Counted from the first letter of the stretch, positions 17,289 to 27,200 are shown. The stretch is 64,000 nt of DNA from Chitinophagaceae bacterium DXS (GCA_030345135.1 CP128386.1:775129-839128), one strand, 5' to 3'. Numbers and translations are program-made. Notes: generated by a model from the sequence alone, not told the origin.

Positions 17289-18542
17289 CCTTGCCAGTTC
17301 CGACTTCGATTGTATCAACTGCGCCCTGTGTAACAGTGTCGGATTTTTACTGTTGGTCTTTAACGCCGTTTTTAAATAGGGCAAAGCCTTGTCGTATTCT
17401 CCTCTGTTATAATAAACCCATGCAACAGCCTCATTAACATCTATGTTGTCGGGGCGCCTGTTGTATTCCAGCAATGCATGCTCCAGCGCCTTGTTATAGT
17501 CATGTATGTTCAGGTAAGCGTATGCAAGTTCGCGATCAACATAGTGTCCAATGTTTTCATCGGTATTGCCGCTTAATGCTTCTTTGTTCATTTCATTAAT
17601 AATACTGTTTTCAAGTGTAGCAGCTTTGTCCGGCTGGCTGGCGAGACGGTATGCGTCGCTAAGTCCTTCCTGTATTGAAAAATCGGTAACCTGTGTATTC
17701 GCGTCTGTGTAATACTTAATGGCTGTTTTATAATCTTTCTGCGCTACAGCAAGACGGGCAAATCCGGCGAGCGCGTAAGCATACCCCGGTCTTTCATTGA
17801 GTGCTATGGTGTACTGCATTTTTGCATTTTGAAGGTCACCGGTATTTTCATATAAATGCCCCAGTTGTATTCTGGCCCATTCAGTAGTTTCATCACCCGG
17901 AGGGCCTGCATCTACCGCAAGTTTCATTGCTTCAATGGCTCCGGCATAGTCGCCGTATATTTCCCGCAAATAAGATACACGTGAATAAGAACGGAGATCC
18001 GGTCTGAGGTCAATCATTCTTTCAGCGCTGCTTACGGCGGAATCATAATAACCCATTTCAACATTGCCGTCAACGATCAAGCCGTACACATACGAACTGT
18101 ATGGATTTTTGATAAGTATTTTTTTTGCTGTTTGTAATCCTTCTGCAAAATGATGCTGAGAAAGATAGATTACGGATTCCGTTACAGACGCTTCAAAATT
18201 GTCGGGCTCCAGTTTAAGAGCGTCTTTTGCATATTTCAAAGCAGCTTTGTCATAGTAGGCATAGTTTCCTGTTATTCTTCCTTCCTGAATGTATAGCTGT
18301 GCCAGGGATATCAATGATTTTTTGTCGTTGGCGTCGGCGGCAATGCTTCTTAATAATGCGGCTGCCTTTAATCTTGTGTTCTTCCACTCTTCTGTTGTTG
18401 CTGCAACCCCCTTTCTTGGAAGCAATACATAAACTGAACTGTTCTCCTTATAGAGGTTTTTTTTGTATTTAATCAATACAACAGCAAGTATACTAACACA
18501 TGCCAACGATGCAATTATATATAAGGTAGCTTTTTTCATCAT
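17280..18542 (-). CDS. Membrane-anchored TPR protein
   Basis: A TM or signal anchor (residues 5-26, LYIIASLACVSILAVVLIKY) is followed by tetratricopeptide-like repeats to the C-terminus at residue 420 (for example NYAYYDKAALKYAKDALKLEP, YAYALAGFARLAVAQKDYK, YNKALEHALLEYNRRPDNI, YDKALPYLKTALKTNSKNP). TPRs mediate protein-protein contacts; no enzymatic domain is visible. Bracketed upstream by a terminator for the DUF4331 gene, so it probably has its own promoter, and possibly co-transcribed with the hupE-like gene. Its stop codon TGA lies in an I-type repeat. Specific role unknown. Confidence 0.85.
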   Translation of the reverse strand: MMKKATLYIIASLACVSILAVVLIKYKKNLYKENSSVYVLLPRKGVAATTEEWKNTRLKAAALLRSIAADANDKKSLISLAQLYIQEGRITGNYAYYDKAALKYAKDALKLEPDNFEASVTESVIYLSQHHFAEGLQTAKKILIKNPYSSYVYGLIVDGNVEMGYYDSAVSSAERMIDLRPDLRSYSRVSYLREIYGDYAGAIEAMKLAVDAGPPGDETTEWARIQLGHLYENTGDLQNAKMQYTIALNERPGYAYALAGFARLAVAQKDYKTAIKYYTDANTQVTDFSIQEGLSDAYRLASQPDKAATLENSIINEMNKEALSGNTDENIGHYVDRELAYAYLNIHDYNKALEHALLEYNRRPDNIDVNEAVAWVYYNRGEYDKALPYLKTALKTNSKNPTLLHRAQLIQSKSELARNN

Positions 18543-18582
18543 TCAATTTTTATGGCTGCAAATCTTTTCAGATCACAAAAGA

Positions 18583-18613
18583 AAAATAAGCCCGGCAAAG
18601 CCGGACTTATTTT
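18583..18613 (-). terminator. Intrinsic terminator after the DUF4331 gene
   Basis: In minus-strand sense: AAAATAAG stem, one mismatch, CCGGC, short loop, GCCGG, CTTATTTT, then T-rich. The arms pair over 12-13 positions. It lies 14 bp past the stop of the DUF4331 gene. Confidence 0.82.
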
Positions 18614-18626
18614 AGCACACAAGCCA

Positions 18627-20723
18627 CTATTCCTTTAGTATGCGTACGCTTTGTTTCAGGCTCCCGTTTATAATAGCACTAACATAATAAACGCCTTTTG
18701 CTATTTTACTGCTATTCCAGTCGATTGAGTAAGTTCCGGCATCCTGCTGTTTATTTACCAGCACATTTAATTGTTTGCCTGTTGCGTCATAAACTGCAAT
18801 CATAACTTTTGAAGGAACTGCAACATGGTATTTAACAGTGTTTGTACTGATTGCAGGATTAGGGTACGCTGTAAGAAATACTTCCGGAGACGTAAGTGCC
18901 AGTTTGTCCATCGGCTGGTTAATGTCCGCTACAGGGACATCGTTTTCCTGTCTTGACCGGTTCATGTTGGAAGCCTCATCACAGGTGCAATGACTTGTTC
19001 CGGCCCATGGAAGTTGTTCGTAAGGAAAATGCCTTTTAAACGTTGTGTCATTTTCGTTTACGCCTGTGCTGTACGTAAGAACATTTATCAAGTCCTGAGT
19101 AACCGGACTCTTACTGGGCACAAAATCATCATACCATAATCCCAGGGCGGCAAGAACCATACCGCTAACGGCTTGTAATTCTATGCGGGTAACATCGTCT
19201 TCCAGTCTTCTTCCGTTGGGAAATCCATCCATGTTAGGAATCCACTGAATGTTTTTTGTTTTGTTGTAAGCAGTGTCAGTAAGACCAAGAACTGCAGCCT
19301 GTATCAAGCCAAGAGAACTAAATTTAGGGTCATCTCTCTTGGTCGGGTTAACGGCCATATTTAAGCGCAGCATGTCTCCTCCATTAGGTAAAAAATTGCT
19401 GACGAAAGGTTTGCCGGGTGCAAGTGGATTTCCGGCCTTACCGGTTGCCAGTTGATAAGGAGGAAGATTAGGGACGCCTGTATTGAAGATTGGCCATAAG
19501 TCAACAGATCTTGGGGACTTTGGTGCTGGTAACAACAATTTCCCAAAAGCATCTTCGGCAAGGGCAGTACCATTAAGTGCTGATGATCCCTTCAAGCTAA
19601 ACAAACCGTCCTGCTGATTGCCAAAGCCGAATGCGCCCAGTGAATTGCGTTGAATGCGAAGTTGCTTCAAAGCGGGTATAGCGCCGCCGAAAAAAGTATC
19701 ATCCATGTACAAGGCCAGCTCGGGATTATAAAAGTATTTGCCGAAAATGTTGAGGTATGTCAGATCCTGGTAAGGAGTTAATGAGTTCCAGAAATCTTTC
19801 CATCCGATAGGAATCACGGCTTCGTTGGTTAACGGCATACCCAGTCTGGAAACCTGTACCCATTTACCGGAATGCGTTTCTGTACCATCTCCGTTTAATA
19901 CACGCATGCTTCTTCTGCTGGCTGATGCCCATACACCAATTACATAATCCGGGTCGAGAATGTTCTTCGCCTTTCTTAATCCAACATGATTTTTTTGTAA
20001 AGTTTCAATGTCAATTTGTAATGCAATGGTTGATACGTTTTTACATTTTAATGCGTCAGAAGAAGGGAGCGTATTCCGTGTAGTACGCGGCGCATCTCCC
20101 AGGTCAAAAATGCCTCCGAGATCAACAAAGAAGGGATCATCAACGGGGCCGGCAAATACCTGTTCTCCGGTGGTTGCCGTAGTAATAGCTGAAGCATATA
20201 ACGTTCCATAGTCATGCGCATTTAAACCTACCGGTGAACTTATGGATCTTGGACCAATATTGTACGGCGGAACAACGCCATCCTGTACAATGGTTTGAAA
20301 GCTGGAGCCGCCATTCATGCTTCTTTCAAGTGTGTAAGTAGTTTTGAGATTTTGTTTCCCTAACCTGATGTTGAAGAATGTTGTTGGATCTTCGTTTGCT
20401 TTTTTGAATGTAAAGCGATACACAATGTCATCACCGGGTGTACTTACATTGTTGTCAACGTGGATTTCATAACGGATGTTTTCTCCAAACTGATAGTAAT
20501 TGGGCCCGCCATTGGGTAATTGTCCCGGATAATAATTGGCGATGATCGTTATTTTATCCTGTTTGTCAACACTTCTAAAAACGTAAAGGTCAGTGTTATC
20601 AGCCTGCGGATCATTGGCTATCAATGGTGCTTCCCTGTGGCTGGAAGACATTAGGAATGCAGCAATACCCGCAAGGCAGCCTACGGCCCACAGCCGTTTG
20701 CCTGCATTTAAATGTTTTTTCAT
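18627..20723 (-). CDS. DUF4331 protein with T9SS C-terminal sorting domain
   Basis: Secreted protein of about 698 aa. From MKKHLNAGKRLWAVGC a signal peptide precedes SSHREAPLIANDPQADNTDLYVF, the hallmark opening of DUF4331, followed by the rest of that domain (NIRYEIHVDN, VDLGGIFDLGDAPRTTRNTLP, NGRRLEDDVTRIELQAVSG). The last 80 residues (AYPNPAISTNTVKYHV ... GVYYVSAIINGSLKQSVRILKE) form a type A T9SS sorting domain, so the protein is exported through T9SS and anchored or released at the surface. The open frame extends to 20918, but that extension reads through tRNA-like DNA and has no signal peptide, so I start at 20723. DUF4331 function is not established. Confidence 0.88.
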   Translation of the reverse strand: MKKHLNAGKRLWAVGCLAGIAAFLMSSSHREAPLIANDPQADNTDLYVFRSVDKQDKITIIANYYPGQLPNGGPNYYQFGENIRYEIHVDNNVSTPGDDIVYRFTFKKANEDPTTFFNIRLGKQNLKTTYTLERSMNGGSSFQTIVQDGVVPPYNIGPRSISSPVGLNAHDYGTLYASAITTATTGEQVFAGPVDDPFFVDLGGIFDLGDAPRTTRNTLPSSDALKCKNVSTIALQIDIETLQKNHVGLRKAKNILDPDYVIGVWASASRRSMRVLNGDGTETHSGKWVQVSRLGMPLTNEAVIPIGWKDFWNSLTPYQDLTYLNIFGKYFYNPELALYMDDTFFGGAIPALKQLRIQRNSLGAFGFGNQQDGLFSLKGSSALNGTALAEDAFGKLLLPAPKSPRSVDLWPIFNTGVPNLPPYQLATGKAGNPLAPGKPFVSNFLPNGGDMLRLNMAVNPTKRDDPKFSSLGLIQAAVLGLTDTAYNKTKNIQWIPNMDGFPNGRRLEDDVTRIELQAVSGMVLAALGLWYDDFVPSKSPVTQDLINVLTYSTGVNENDTTFKRHFPYEQLPWAGTSHCTCDEASNMNRSRQENDVPVADINQPMDKLALTSPEVFLTAYPNPAISTNTVKYHVAVPSKVMIAVYDATGKQLNVLVNKQQDAGTYSIDWNSSKIAKGVYYVSAIINGSLKQSVRILKE

Positions 20724-20886
20724 AAACATGTTTTTTACGGAATACAGAAAATGAAGTAGCAGTAAATGAGAAGGGGTCGAATTCTGTTTTACGTCATTTA
20801 AAGTTTCGTAAAAATCTACGAGAAACGCAATGGCATAGATTTCAAAAGGCAAAAAAGATTTCCGCATCTTTTCCGGATTTTTATAA

Positions 20887-20914
20887 GGCGGTGTTCGAAT
20901 CCCGCGCCCGCCAT
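20887..20914 (+). other. tRNA 3'-end-like fragment (possible attachment-site scar)
   Basis: GTGTTCGAATCCCGC followed by GCCCGCCA resembles the T-loop and 3' acceptor end of a tRNA. The T-stem does not pair well and no D-arm or anticodon arm is present upstream, so this is not a functional tRNA. Such 3' fragments are left when integrative elements recombine at tRNA genes; no integrase is in the window. A chance match cannot be excluded. Confidence 0.4.
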
Positions 20915-20937
20915 TCATTTACTAATCCAAAAATTAG

Positions 20938-20976
20938 CATATCTGCACATTGTGCATTCGCACATTCGCATATTTG
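20938..20976 (-). repeat. E-type octad repeat before the Gfo/Idh/MocA gene
   Basis: CACATTCG-like octads on the plus strand, i.e. reverse complement of the post-stop form, about 45 bp before the start codon at 21020. Confidence 0.7.
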
Positions 20977-21019
20977 GATACTTCTTTTGAGTAAATTGTA
21001 CCTCATTAAACTTAGACAT

Positions 21020-22120
21020 ATGTTTTCTGTGAAAAGGGTTTATGCTTCAGGCATCAGGTCTGCACTGCTTCTTACAGCTTTTTTGTTCATGGTGAATTGC
21101 CTGAATGCTCAACAATTGCTGAGAGTTGCGGTAGCTGGCCTTACGCATGATCATGTACATAACATAATGAATCAGTATAAAAGAAAGGAAGTGGTCATTC
21201 TTGGTATCGCGGAGTCTGATCCGCAGTTAGTAGCACGTTATAAAAAAAGCTATCAGCTGCCTGATTCTCTTTTCTACACAAATCTTGATGACTTATTGCG
21301 TCATGTAAAACCAGATGCAGTACTGGCCTATAATGCCATTTCCGAACATTTAGCTGTGATTGAAGCCTGTGCACCTAAAGGCATCTCCGTTATGGTAGAG
21401 AAGCCATTGACCACCACAGTTAAAGATGCAGAACGGGTTGCGGAACTTGCAAAAAAATACAATATACATGTGCTGACTAACTATGAAACCACATGGTATA
21501 ACAGCAATCAGCAGATTAAAGATATTGTTGCACAGCAGTCAATAGGGGATATCCGGAAAATGATCGTTCACTCTGGCCACCAGGGGCCAAAAGAGATCGG
21601 ATGCAGCAAAGACTTTCTGCAATGGCTTACTGATCCTGTAAAGAATGGAGGCGGAGCCATTCGGGATTTTGGTTGCTATGGCGCTAACCTTATGACATGG
21701 CTTATGAATGGAAAAGCACCCATCGCAGTTACTGCCGTAACACATCGCATTAAACCAAACGTTTATCCAAAGGTGGATGATGATGCAACTATTTTACTTG
21801 AATACGCAGATGCAACCGGAATAGTCGAAGCTTCATGGAACTGGCCATTTGGAATAAAAGATATGGAAGTGTTTGGGGTAACAGGGTATTTGCATGCATT
21901 GAACGGCAACACACTCCAGCAGAGAATGAAAGATAAATATGAAGACCTGCCGGTAAAGCAAGCTGCCTATAAGGATAACCTGCCTTATCTTGCCGATGTG
22001 CTCAGTGGAAAGATCAAGCCAGGCAATGATCTTTCTTCGCTCGAAAACAATATTATTGTCGTTCGCATTTTAGAAGCTGCAAGCAAATCTGCCAGGGAAG
22101 GGAAAAGGATTGTTCTCTAG
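21020..22120 (+). CDS. Gfo/Idh/MocA-family oxidoreductase with signal peptide
   Basis: NAD(P)-dependent dehydrogenase-like protein of 366 aa. The N-terminus MFSVKRVYASGIRSALLLTAFLFMVNCLNAQ looks like a signal peptide, giving a periplasmic Gfo/Idh/MocA protein as is common in Bacteroidetes sugar loci. The Rossmann start is RVAVAGLTHDHVHNIM, with a His-rich variant instead of GxGxxG; the VEKPLTTTVKDAE motif (EKP) and the C-terminal substrate domain (GGGAIRDFGCYGANLM) are present. The frame opens further upstream but through repeat and tRNA-like DNA. Followed by a strong terminator. Substrate unknown. Confidence 0.85.
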   Translation: MFSVKRVYASGIRSALLLTAFLFMVNCLNAQQLLRVAVAGLTHDHVHNIMNQYKRKEVVILGIAESDPQLVARYKKSYQLPDSLFYTNLDDLLRHVKPDAVLAYNAISEHLAVIEACAPKGISVMVEKPLTTTVKDAERVAELAKKYNIHVLTNYETTWYNSNQQIKDIVAQQSIGDIRKMIVHSGHQGPKEIGCSKDFLQWLTDPVKNGGGAIRDFGCYGANLMTWLMNGKAPIAVTAVTHRIKPNVYPKVDDDATILLEYADATGIVEASWNWPFGIKDMEVFGVTGYLHALNGNTLQQRMKDKYEDLPVKQAAYKDNLPYLADVLSGKIKPGNDLSSLENNIIVVRILEAASKSAREGKRIVL

Positions 22121-22134
22121 GTATCATTAATGAC

Positions 22135-22184
22135 ATAACGTTGCCAGATTTATGTACATGAATCTGGCAACGTTATTTATTTAT
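22135..22184 (+). terminator. Intrinsic terminator after the Gfo/Idh/MocA gene
   Basis: Perfect 16-bp stem ATAACGTTGCCAGATT with its complement at 22161-22176, 10-nt loop, then TTATTTATTTAT. It starts 14 bp after the stop codon. Confidence 0.88.
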
Positions 22185-22219
22185 AATTGGTTGAGAATAC
22201 AAAACTTAACATAGAATCG

Positions 22220-22250
22220 TTGGCTGAATATTAAATTTATATTACCTTTT
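22220..22250 (+). promoter_or_regulatory. Candidate promoter of the small basic protein gene
   Basis: TTGG at 22220-22223, a 19-bp spacer, and TACCTTTT at 22243-22250 fit the Bacteroidetes -33 TTTG / -7 TAnnTTTG pattern with the expected spacing. The start codon is 23 bp downstream. Confidence 0.55.
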
Positions 22251-22272
22251 CGTTAAGCAAACACAATAATTT

Positions 22273-22608
22273 ATGTCTAAAGCAATCAGCACGGTTAAAG
22301 CTGCAGTTCCTACAAAAAAAGAAGCCCGCAAACTAATCTCCGAAAAAATTGAACAAGCACTGCCCGAATTGAAAACTGCTCTTGGTGATAAAAAATTTCA
22401 ACATCGCTTAAAGAAAGCCGTTAAAATATTGAGTGAGGATTTTACAGCAGTATCCGCATCCGCATCGGCGCCAAAAGTAAACGAAACTCCTTCTTCAGCC
22501 GAGCCAGCTAAACAAAATGTGCCTGTAAAAAAAGCAGCCAACGCAAAACCTGTGCCCAGCGCCAAAGCTAAAAGCGTTAAGCCCAAGGCGGCAAAGGCGG
22601 CGAAATAG
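22273..22608 (+). CDS. Small basic protein with histone-H1-like Lys/Ala/Pro-rich tail
   Basis: 111 aa. The N-terminal half is helical and amphipathic (KEARKLISEKIEQALPELKT, DKKFQHRLKKAVKILSEDF). The C-terminal half is low-complexity, rich in Lys, Ala, Pro and Ser, ending KPKAAKAAK, as in eukaryotic H1 or bacterial H1-like tails. No catalytic motif or signal peptide. It stands alone between a terminator and the helicase gene with its own candidate promoter. DNA or RNA binding is a reasonable guess from composition; I do not recognise the family. Confidence 0.7.
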   Translation: MSKAISTVKAAVPTKKEARKLISEKIEQALPELKTALGDKKFQHRLKKAVKILSEDFTAVSASASAPKVNETPSSAEPAKQNVPVKKAANAKPVPSAKAKSVKPKAAKAAK

Positions 22609-22620
22609 GATATAAATGGG

Positions 22621-22706
22621 CGAATGTGCGTATGTGCAAATGATTTCCATAAGTGAATTTAATGGGGTTGGAACTGGCGGTGAATAGCTGACAGCTTATA
22701 GCTTAT
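22621..22706 (+). repeat. E- and B-type repeats between the basic-protein and helicase genes
   Basis: E units (AATGTGC, sense) at 22623-22642 follow the stop of the preceding gene. Reverse-complement B units (AGCTTAT) at 22682-22706 precede the helicase and run directly into its -7 promoter element. Confidence 0.7.
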
Positions 22707-22711
22707 CTTTG
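22704..22711 (+). promoter_or_regulatory. -7 promoter element of the DEAD-box helicase gene
   Basis: TATCTTTG is a perfect TAnnTTTG match, 28 bp before the start codon, and its first bases are the last B-type heptad. A TTTG -33 box at standard spacing is not seen. Confidence 0.6.
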
Positions 22712-22739
22712 CCGCGGCATTGAAAATTAATGATGACGC

Positions 22740-23981
22740 ATGAAATTTGAGCAGTATAACATTTCCCCGGAAATAAAAAGAAGTCTTTCAGAATTAGGTT
22801 TTAAAAGGCCTACAGATATTCAGTTTAAAGCAATTCCCTCCATTTTAAAAGGTGATGATGTGCTTGCAGTTGCTCAGACAGGAACCGGGAAAACTGCCGC
22901 TTTTGCTATTCCTGTCCTGGATATTCTTCAACAGCAAAAAAAACGCTTTAAAGCAGACAAACACGTCAGATGCCTTGTAATGGTGCCGACACGTGAGCTC
23001 GCGATACAGATTTCAGACGTGTTTAAGCAGGTTGGTAAACATACAAAAGTGAGCATTCTTGGGTTGTATGGTGGGGTTGAGCAGGAACCTCAAATCAAAA
23101 AGCTTGAAAAAGGCGTTGATGTTTTGATAGCTACTCCGGGAAGAATGTTTGACCTGGTTAATCAAAAACACCTGGATCTAAGCGGGGTTGATATCCTGAT
23201 TTTGGATGAAGCAGATCATATGCTTGATCTTGGCTTTATAAAAGACATCCGCGATGTGATCAGGTTTCTTCCTAAAAATCACCAGACCTTATTTTTTTCT
23301 GCTACGATAGATAAAACGATCAAAGATCTCGCCTATTCGGTGTTGAATACGCGTAATCCCATACGCATCCAGATCTCCCCGCAGGATCCTGTTTCAAAAA
23401 ATGTAACACATTCGGTTGCGTTCGTTGAAATGGATGACAAGCGTTTTTTTCTTGAGCGACTGATAAAAGAATATCCGGAAAATAAAATATTGGTATTCGT
23501 TCGTACGAAAGTGCGTGCGGAACGCGTGTTTAATGCTATGCAGCGTGTTGGTATTCAAACCCTAACAATGCACGGCGGAAAGGAGCAGGATGACAGGCTT
23601 ACAGTAATGGATAAATTTAAAGATGGCAATGTAAAAGTATTGATTACAACAGACGTTAATGCAAGGGGAATAGATATTCCCAACGTTGAATATGTTGTGA
23701 ACTACGATTTGCCGGACGAGCCTGAAAACTATGTTCACCGTGTGGGACGCACCGGTCGTGGCGTTCAGAAGGGAAGAGCAGTATCTTTTTGCAGCCCTGA
23801 GGAAAAACCTGTGCTTGACAAGATCCAAAAATACCTGGGCAAGGAAATCACTGAAATGAAAATTGATAAGGCTGATTACCGCGAAACGCTTGCCTTTACG
23901 GAAGATACGCCTAACGACAACTGGCGTTTGCTTTTGGAGCAGGAGGAGAAAAGTAAGTTGAAGAAGAGGAAGAAGAAGTAG
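22740..23981 (+). CDS. DEAD-box ATP-dependent RNA helicase (RhlE-like)
   Basis: 413-aa RNA helicase with all core motifs: Q motif FKRPTDIQ (21-28), Walker A AQTGTGKT (45-52), PTREL (83-87), DEAD (156-159), SAT (187-189), ARGIDIP (308-314) and HRVGRTGR (333-340). A short basic tail, KSKLKKRKKK, ends the protein and resembles RNA-binding tails of RhlE-type enzymes, which remodel rRNA or mRNA, often in the cold. The start is supported by a perfect -7 element 28 bp upstream. Confidence 0.95.
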   Translation: MKFEQYNISPEIKRSLSELGFKRPTDIQFKAIPSILKGDDVLAVAQTGTGKTAAFAIPVLDILQQQKKRFKADKHVRCLVMVPTRELAIQISDVFKQVGKHTKVSILGLYGGVEQEPQIKKLEKGVDVLIATPGRMFDLVNQKHLDLSGVDILILDEADHMLDLGFIKDIRDVIRFLPKNHQTLFFSATIDKTIKDLAYSVLNTRNPIRIQISPQDPVSKNVTHSVAFVEMDDKRFFLERLIKEYPENKILVFVRTKVRAERVFNAMQRVGIQTLTMHGGKEQDDRLTVMDKFKDGNVKVLITTDVNARGIDIPNVEYVVNYDLPDEPENYVHRVGRTGRGVQKGRAVSFCSPEEKPVLDKIQKYLGKEITEMKIDKADYRETLAFTEDTPNDNWRLLLEQEEKSKLKKRKKK

Positions 23982-23983
23982 TT

Positions 23984-24045
23984 TTAAGCTTAAAGCCTAA
24001 AGCCTAAAGCTTAGAACTGGTTGTAAGTTATACGTTATACGTTTA
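23984..24045 (+). repeat. K-type heptad repeats after the helicase
   Basis: TAAAGCC heptads (three copies) and then GTTATAC heptads (two) start within about five bases of the helicase stop codon, in gene sense. Confidence 0.75.
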
Positions 24046-24116
24046 TTGAAGCGAAGGATGGAATTTTGGCCTCAAAATTCAAAACGCCGAAGTAGTTGTA
24101 AGTTTTAAGTCAATAA

Positions 24117-24170
24117 AAAAGTCCAAAGTTTATTGCCCTTGCTTTAAACTTTGGACTTTCTGTTTTTTCG
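24117..24170. terminator. Bidirectional intrinsic terminator between convergent genes
   Basis: Perfect inverted repeat AAGTCCAAAGTTTA / TAAACTTTGGACTT (24119-24132 and 24145-24158) with a 12-nt loop, an A-run before it and T-runs after it. It can stop transcription from both the helicase side and the giant PQQ/T9SS gene side. Confidence 0.85.
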
Positions 24171-24173
24171 GTT

Positions 24174-24212
24174 TTAGGCTTTACCCCTTACACCTCATGC
24201 CTCACACCTTAC
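24174..24212 (-). repeat. C-type heptad repeat containing the stop codon of the giant T9SS gene
   Basis: Read along the minus strand: the stop TAA is followed directly by GGTGTGA and GGCATGA heptads. The repeat begins within the last codon. Confidence 0.8.
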
Positions 24213-27200
24213 TCCTTTATAAATATCTCTGTCTTAAATCCTGTCTTGCTCTTGACTGAAACTGCATATGATCCGGATGGCAATTGCAGGTTGCTGAATT
24301 TCTTGTGATAGTGGCCGCTGAAATTACTTAAGCTTTCCGTATAGTAAGTACGGCCATCGGCAATGCCAACAATTCTTAATGTCATATCCTGTTTGTCGGC
24401 AACACTAAAATCAACAGTAATAATGTTGCTGGTTGGATTAGGATATACTTTCAAAGCTGTTGGCGCTGCGACATCCGCTGTTGCGTTATTGACGGCTCTT
24501 GCTGAATCGGTTGCCGCTATACGGGCACTGGTTTTATTGATGATGATCTTTGATTTGTCGAACACCGCGGTTGTCTGTTTTGTGCTGTTATGACTATTCA
24601 CTGCAAACCCAACATAAACACTTTTTCCATTCAAGCCCATTCCAGGCAAGTAGATTGGCCTTATAAGAAGTGACCATGTAACACTGTCCGGTGAAATATA
24701 AGCACTGTAAGTATCTCCTTTTTTAACTATGCGCAGATAATAAGGCGCTTTTATGCCACTCACATATTTAACGGATGTGGATGCGCCGTTTTCGGCCCTG
24801 TATTGATAAAATGCACCCATTCCGCTGGTGACTCCTATAAAAAAGTTTCTTGACTCCGGTGCAAGAGATTCTCTGAACATAAGGCCGGCCTCGTTACCTG
24901 CATTGACTTTGTCCTGGGATGCAACTCTTGTATCAATTTGGCCGTCGCCGGCAAATGGCCTGTAAACGTAGCGGAAGTTGTCGGCAAATTTAATGGCATC
25001 GTCTCCTGAGCCTGTTACTTTGTAGCTGTCTTTAGACTTGATGAAGCATACTGATCCAGCCTGAGCAACATTGCCAATATCCAGCGTGTTTATACCATAC
25101 ATTAAAGGAGAGCAGGTAGTATCAACCGGTGGCATTATAATAGTATCTTTTGGCACCAGGCTGAACTCATTAAATATAACTGTTGACGTTTTTGAATTGT
25201 TGTGGCTGGTTACTGCCAGGCCTGCATAGATCGGATAATCACCGCCGCCAAAGTTGGGTATTTTAATTGATCCAAGCTGTGTCCAGTTTATACTGTCCTT
25301 TGAAATATATGCTGTGTAGGTTGTATTTTCTTTTGCAAGGGCCAGGTAGCATGGTGCCTTAAAGCCCGGTATAAGAGCGTTTGTGCTGGTAGCTCTTGTA
25401 ACATATCTGTACTGGAACGTAACACCGCTGCCACTTGTAATGCCAACAAACGCAAAGCGTGAGGTTGCATCCAGTGATTCCCTGAACATAATGCCTGCTT
25501 TATTCAAAAGATCTGCATCATCCTGGCTGGTTACTTTTACAACCAACCTGGTGCTTCCGCTGACCGTTTTGTATGCATACCTGAATGCGTCACCGTTATT
25601 TCCTATATCGACACCCGATCCTTTAATAGTAAATGATGTTTTAGGCGCGTCGTAACAGGCTTGTCCGCCTATCGCAATATCGCCAATATCATTTGTGTAG
25701 AACCTGGTTGGTAAAAGTCCGCAATCTGTGCATGTCAGTGTATTGAAGCTGGCTTCTTCCGAGTAGCTGCTTACGCCGGTTTTGGCACAGCTTGATTGAA
25801 CCCTGTAGCTGTAGTAGTTGCCACATGTTAATCCGGTGATCACCAACGAATCACTTTTGGTTGTGAAGGTTTGCCATTTGGAGCTGGACTGCGGTTTAAT
25901 CTGCACATAGTAAGAAGGTGAGTTGGTATAGTTCCACCGGATGGTAGCTCCCGTGGCAGTGATATGGTTCACCGTTACCCCGTTTGGCGTAATGCATCCC
26001 TGTATAGGGTTCCCGAATACTTTCATTTCAAGAACAGAATATCCGCCGGCAGTAGCTTTTGCTGTGCAATACAAGCGGACATACCGGCCAAGTGTCAATG
26101 CATCAAAACTATTATTTTGCGTGTTGTTGTTGGTAACAGTTGCAATGGATTTCCATGAAGCGGCATCATTAGATACCTGCACCTGGAAGTCTTTAGCGTA
26201 ACTGGCGTTCCAGTTAATGGTTACATTACATATCGAATCAATCTCTCCCAGATCTACATAAAGCCACTCTGGCGTACTATTGTTTGCACTGGCCCATCTT
26301 GTTGTATTATTTCCATCAAAAGCCAGCCCGGGTAATAAGGTTGTGTTTTCATTTGAGGATGAATAAGCCGGCTTAGCAAGTGCCACGTTTGTACTGGAGT
26401 TGCACACGGGCTTTTGTGGAGTAGTATCAATAATGCCATACACGTTAAGTTGATTGCTGAAAGTAGCAAGGTAAACTTTTCCGTTAGCAATAGTGGGAGA
26501 GGAGAATTTAGCATAAAAACCAACCCCATCGCGATTAGCGTTTTGATTGGAATTCCAGAGCTCATTTGTTACATCATTGGCGTCAAATGCACGCAGAATG
26601 CCCGGTCTTAAAGATTGGTTGGCGTCGCCGTTAGCCGAATAGCTTGTCCATACTATGCCGCTTCCGTCTTTTGAGTTGTTGGACGATGTGCTTATCATAG
26701 CGCCATTTGCCCCGACAGGGCCTTGCGGACTGGCGGAGACAACATTGTCAACATCCAGCGTATTGCTTGTTCTATCGAAAGGATAAGCTTTAAGCTGCGA
26801 GTTTTCGCTCCACACATAAACAAATTCGTTTGTGCTGCTTTTGTAGTAAGATGGCTGGCACCTCATTGTAGCGTTATTTCCTAAAATGATCGTCTGCGCC
26901 ACATTGTTATAAGTGCTGTTAAAACCACCGAGATTATCAGTGTTTAGTACATATAGATTACCGTCTTTACAGCCGGTAACATATCTTTTGGCCCCGGGAA
27001 TAAGAAAGGCTGCCATACTACCGTAATCAAGGTCGGCCATTTCAAGTGTTATGAAGTTTTTTGGTGTAAAAAAGCTTGTTACAGCCAGCGTGTTGTTGGT
27101 TGGTTTGAGCTTGATGGCACTTTCTCCTCTATTTGAAAGGTCATTCACATCTTTGTTGGTACCAACAGCGCCGTTACCCGTAACCAGGTACATAAATCCT

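Noticed and set aside
20870-20914. Functional tRNA gene
   Set aside because: Only the T-loop and acceptor-like 3' end are present; T-stem does not pair and no D-arm or anticodon arm can be drawn.
20724-20918. N-terminal extension of the DUF4331 frame
   Set aside because: It reads through tRNA-like and low-complexity DNA and would bury the signal peptide; Met at 20723 begins a proper signal peptide.
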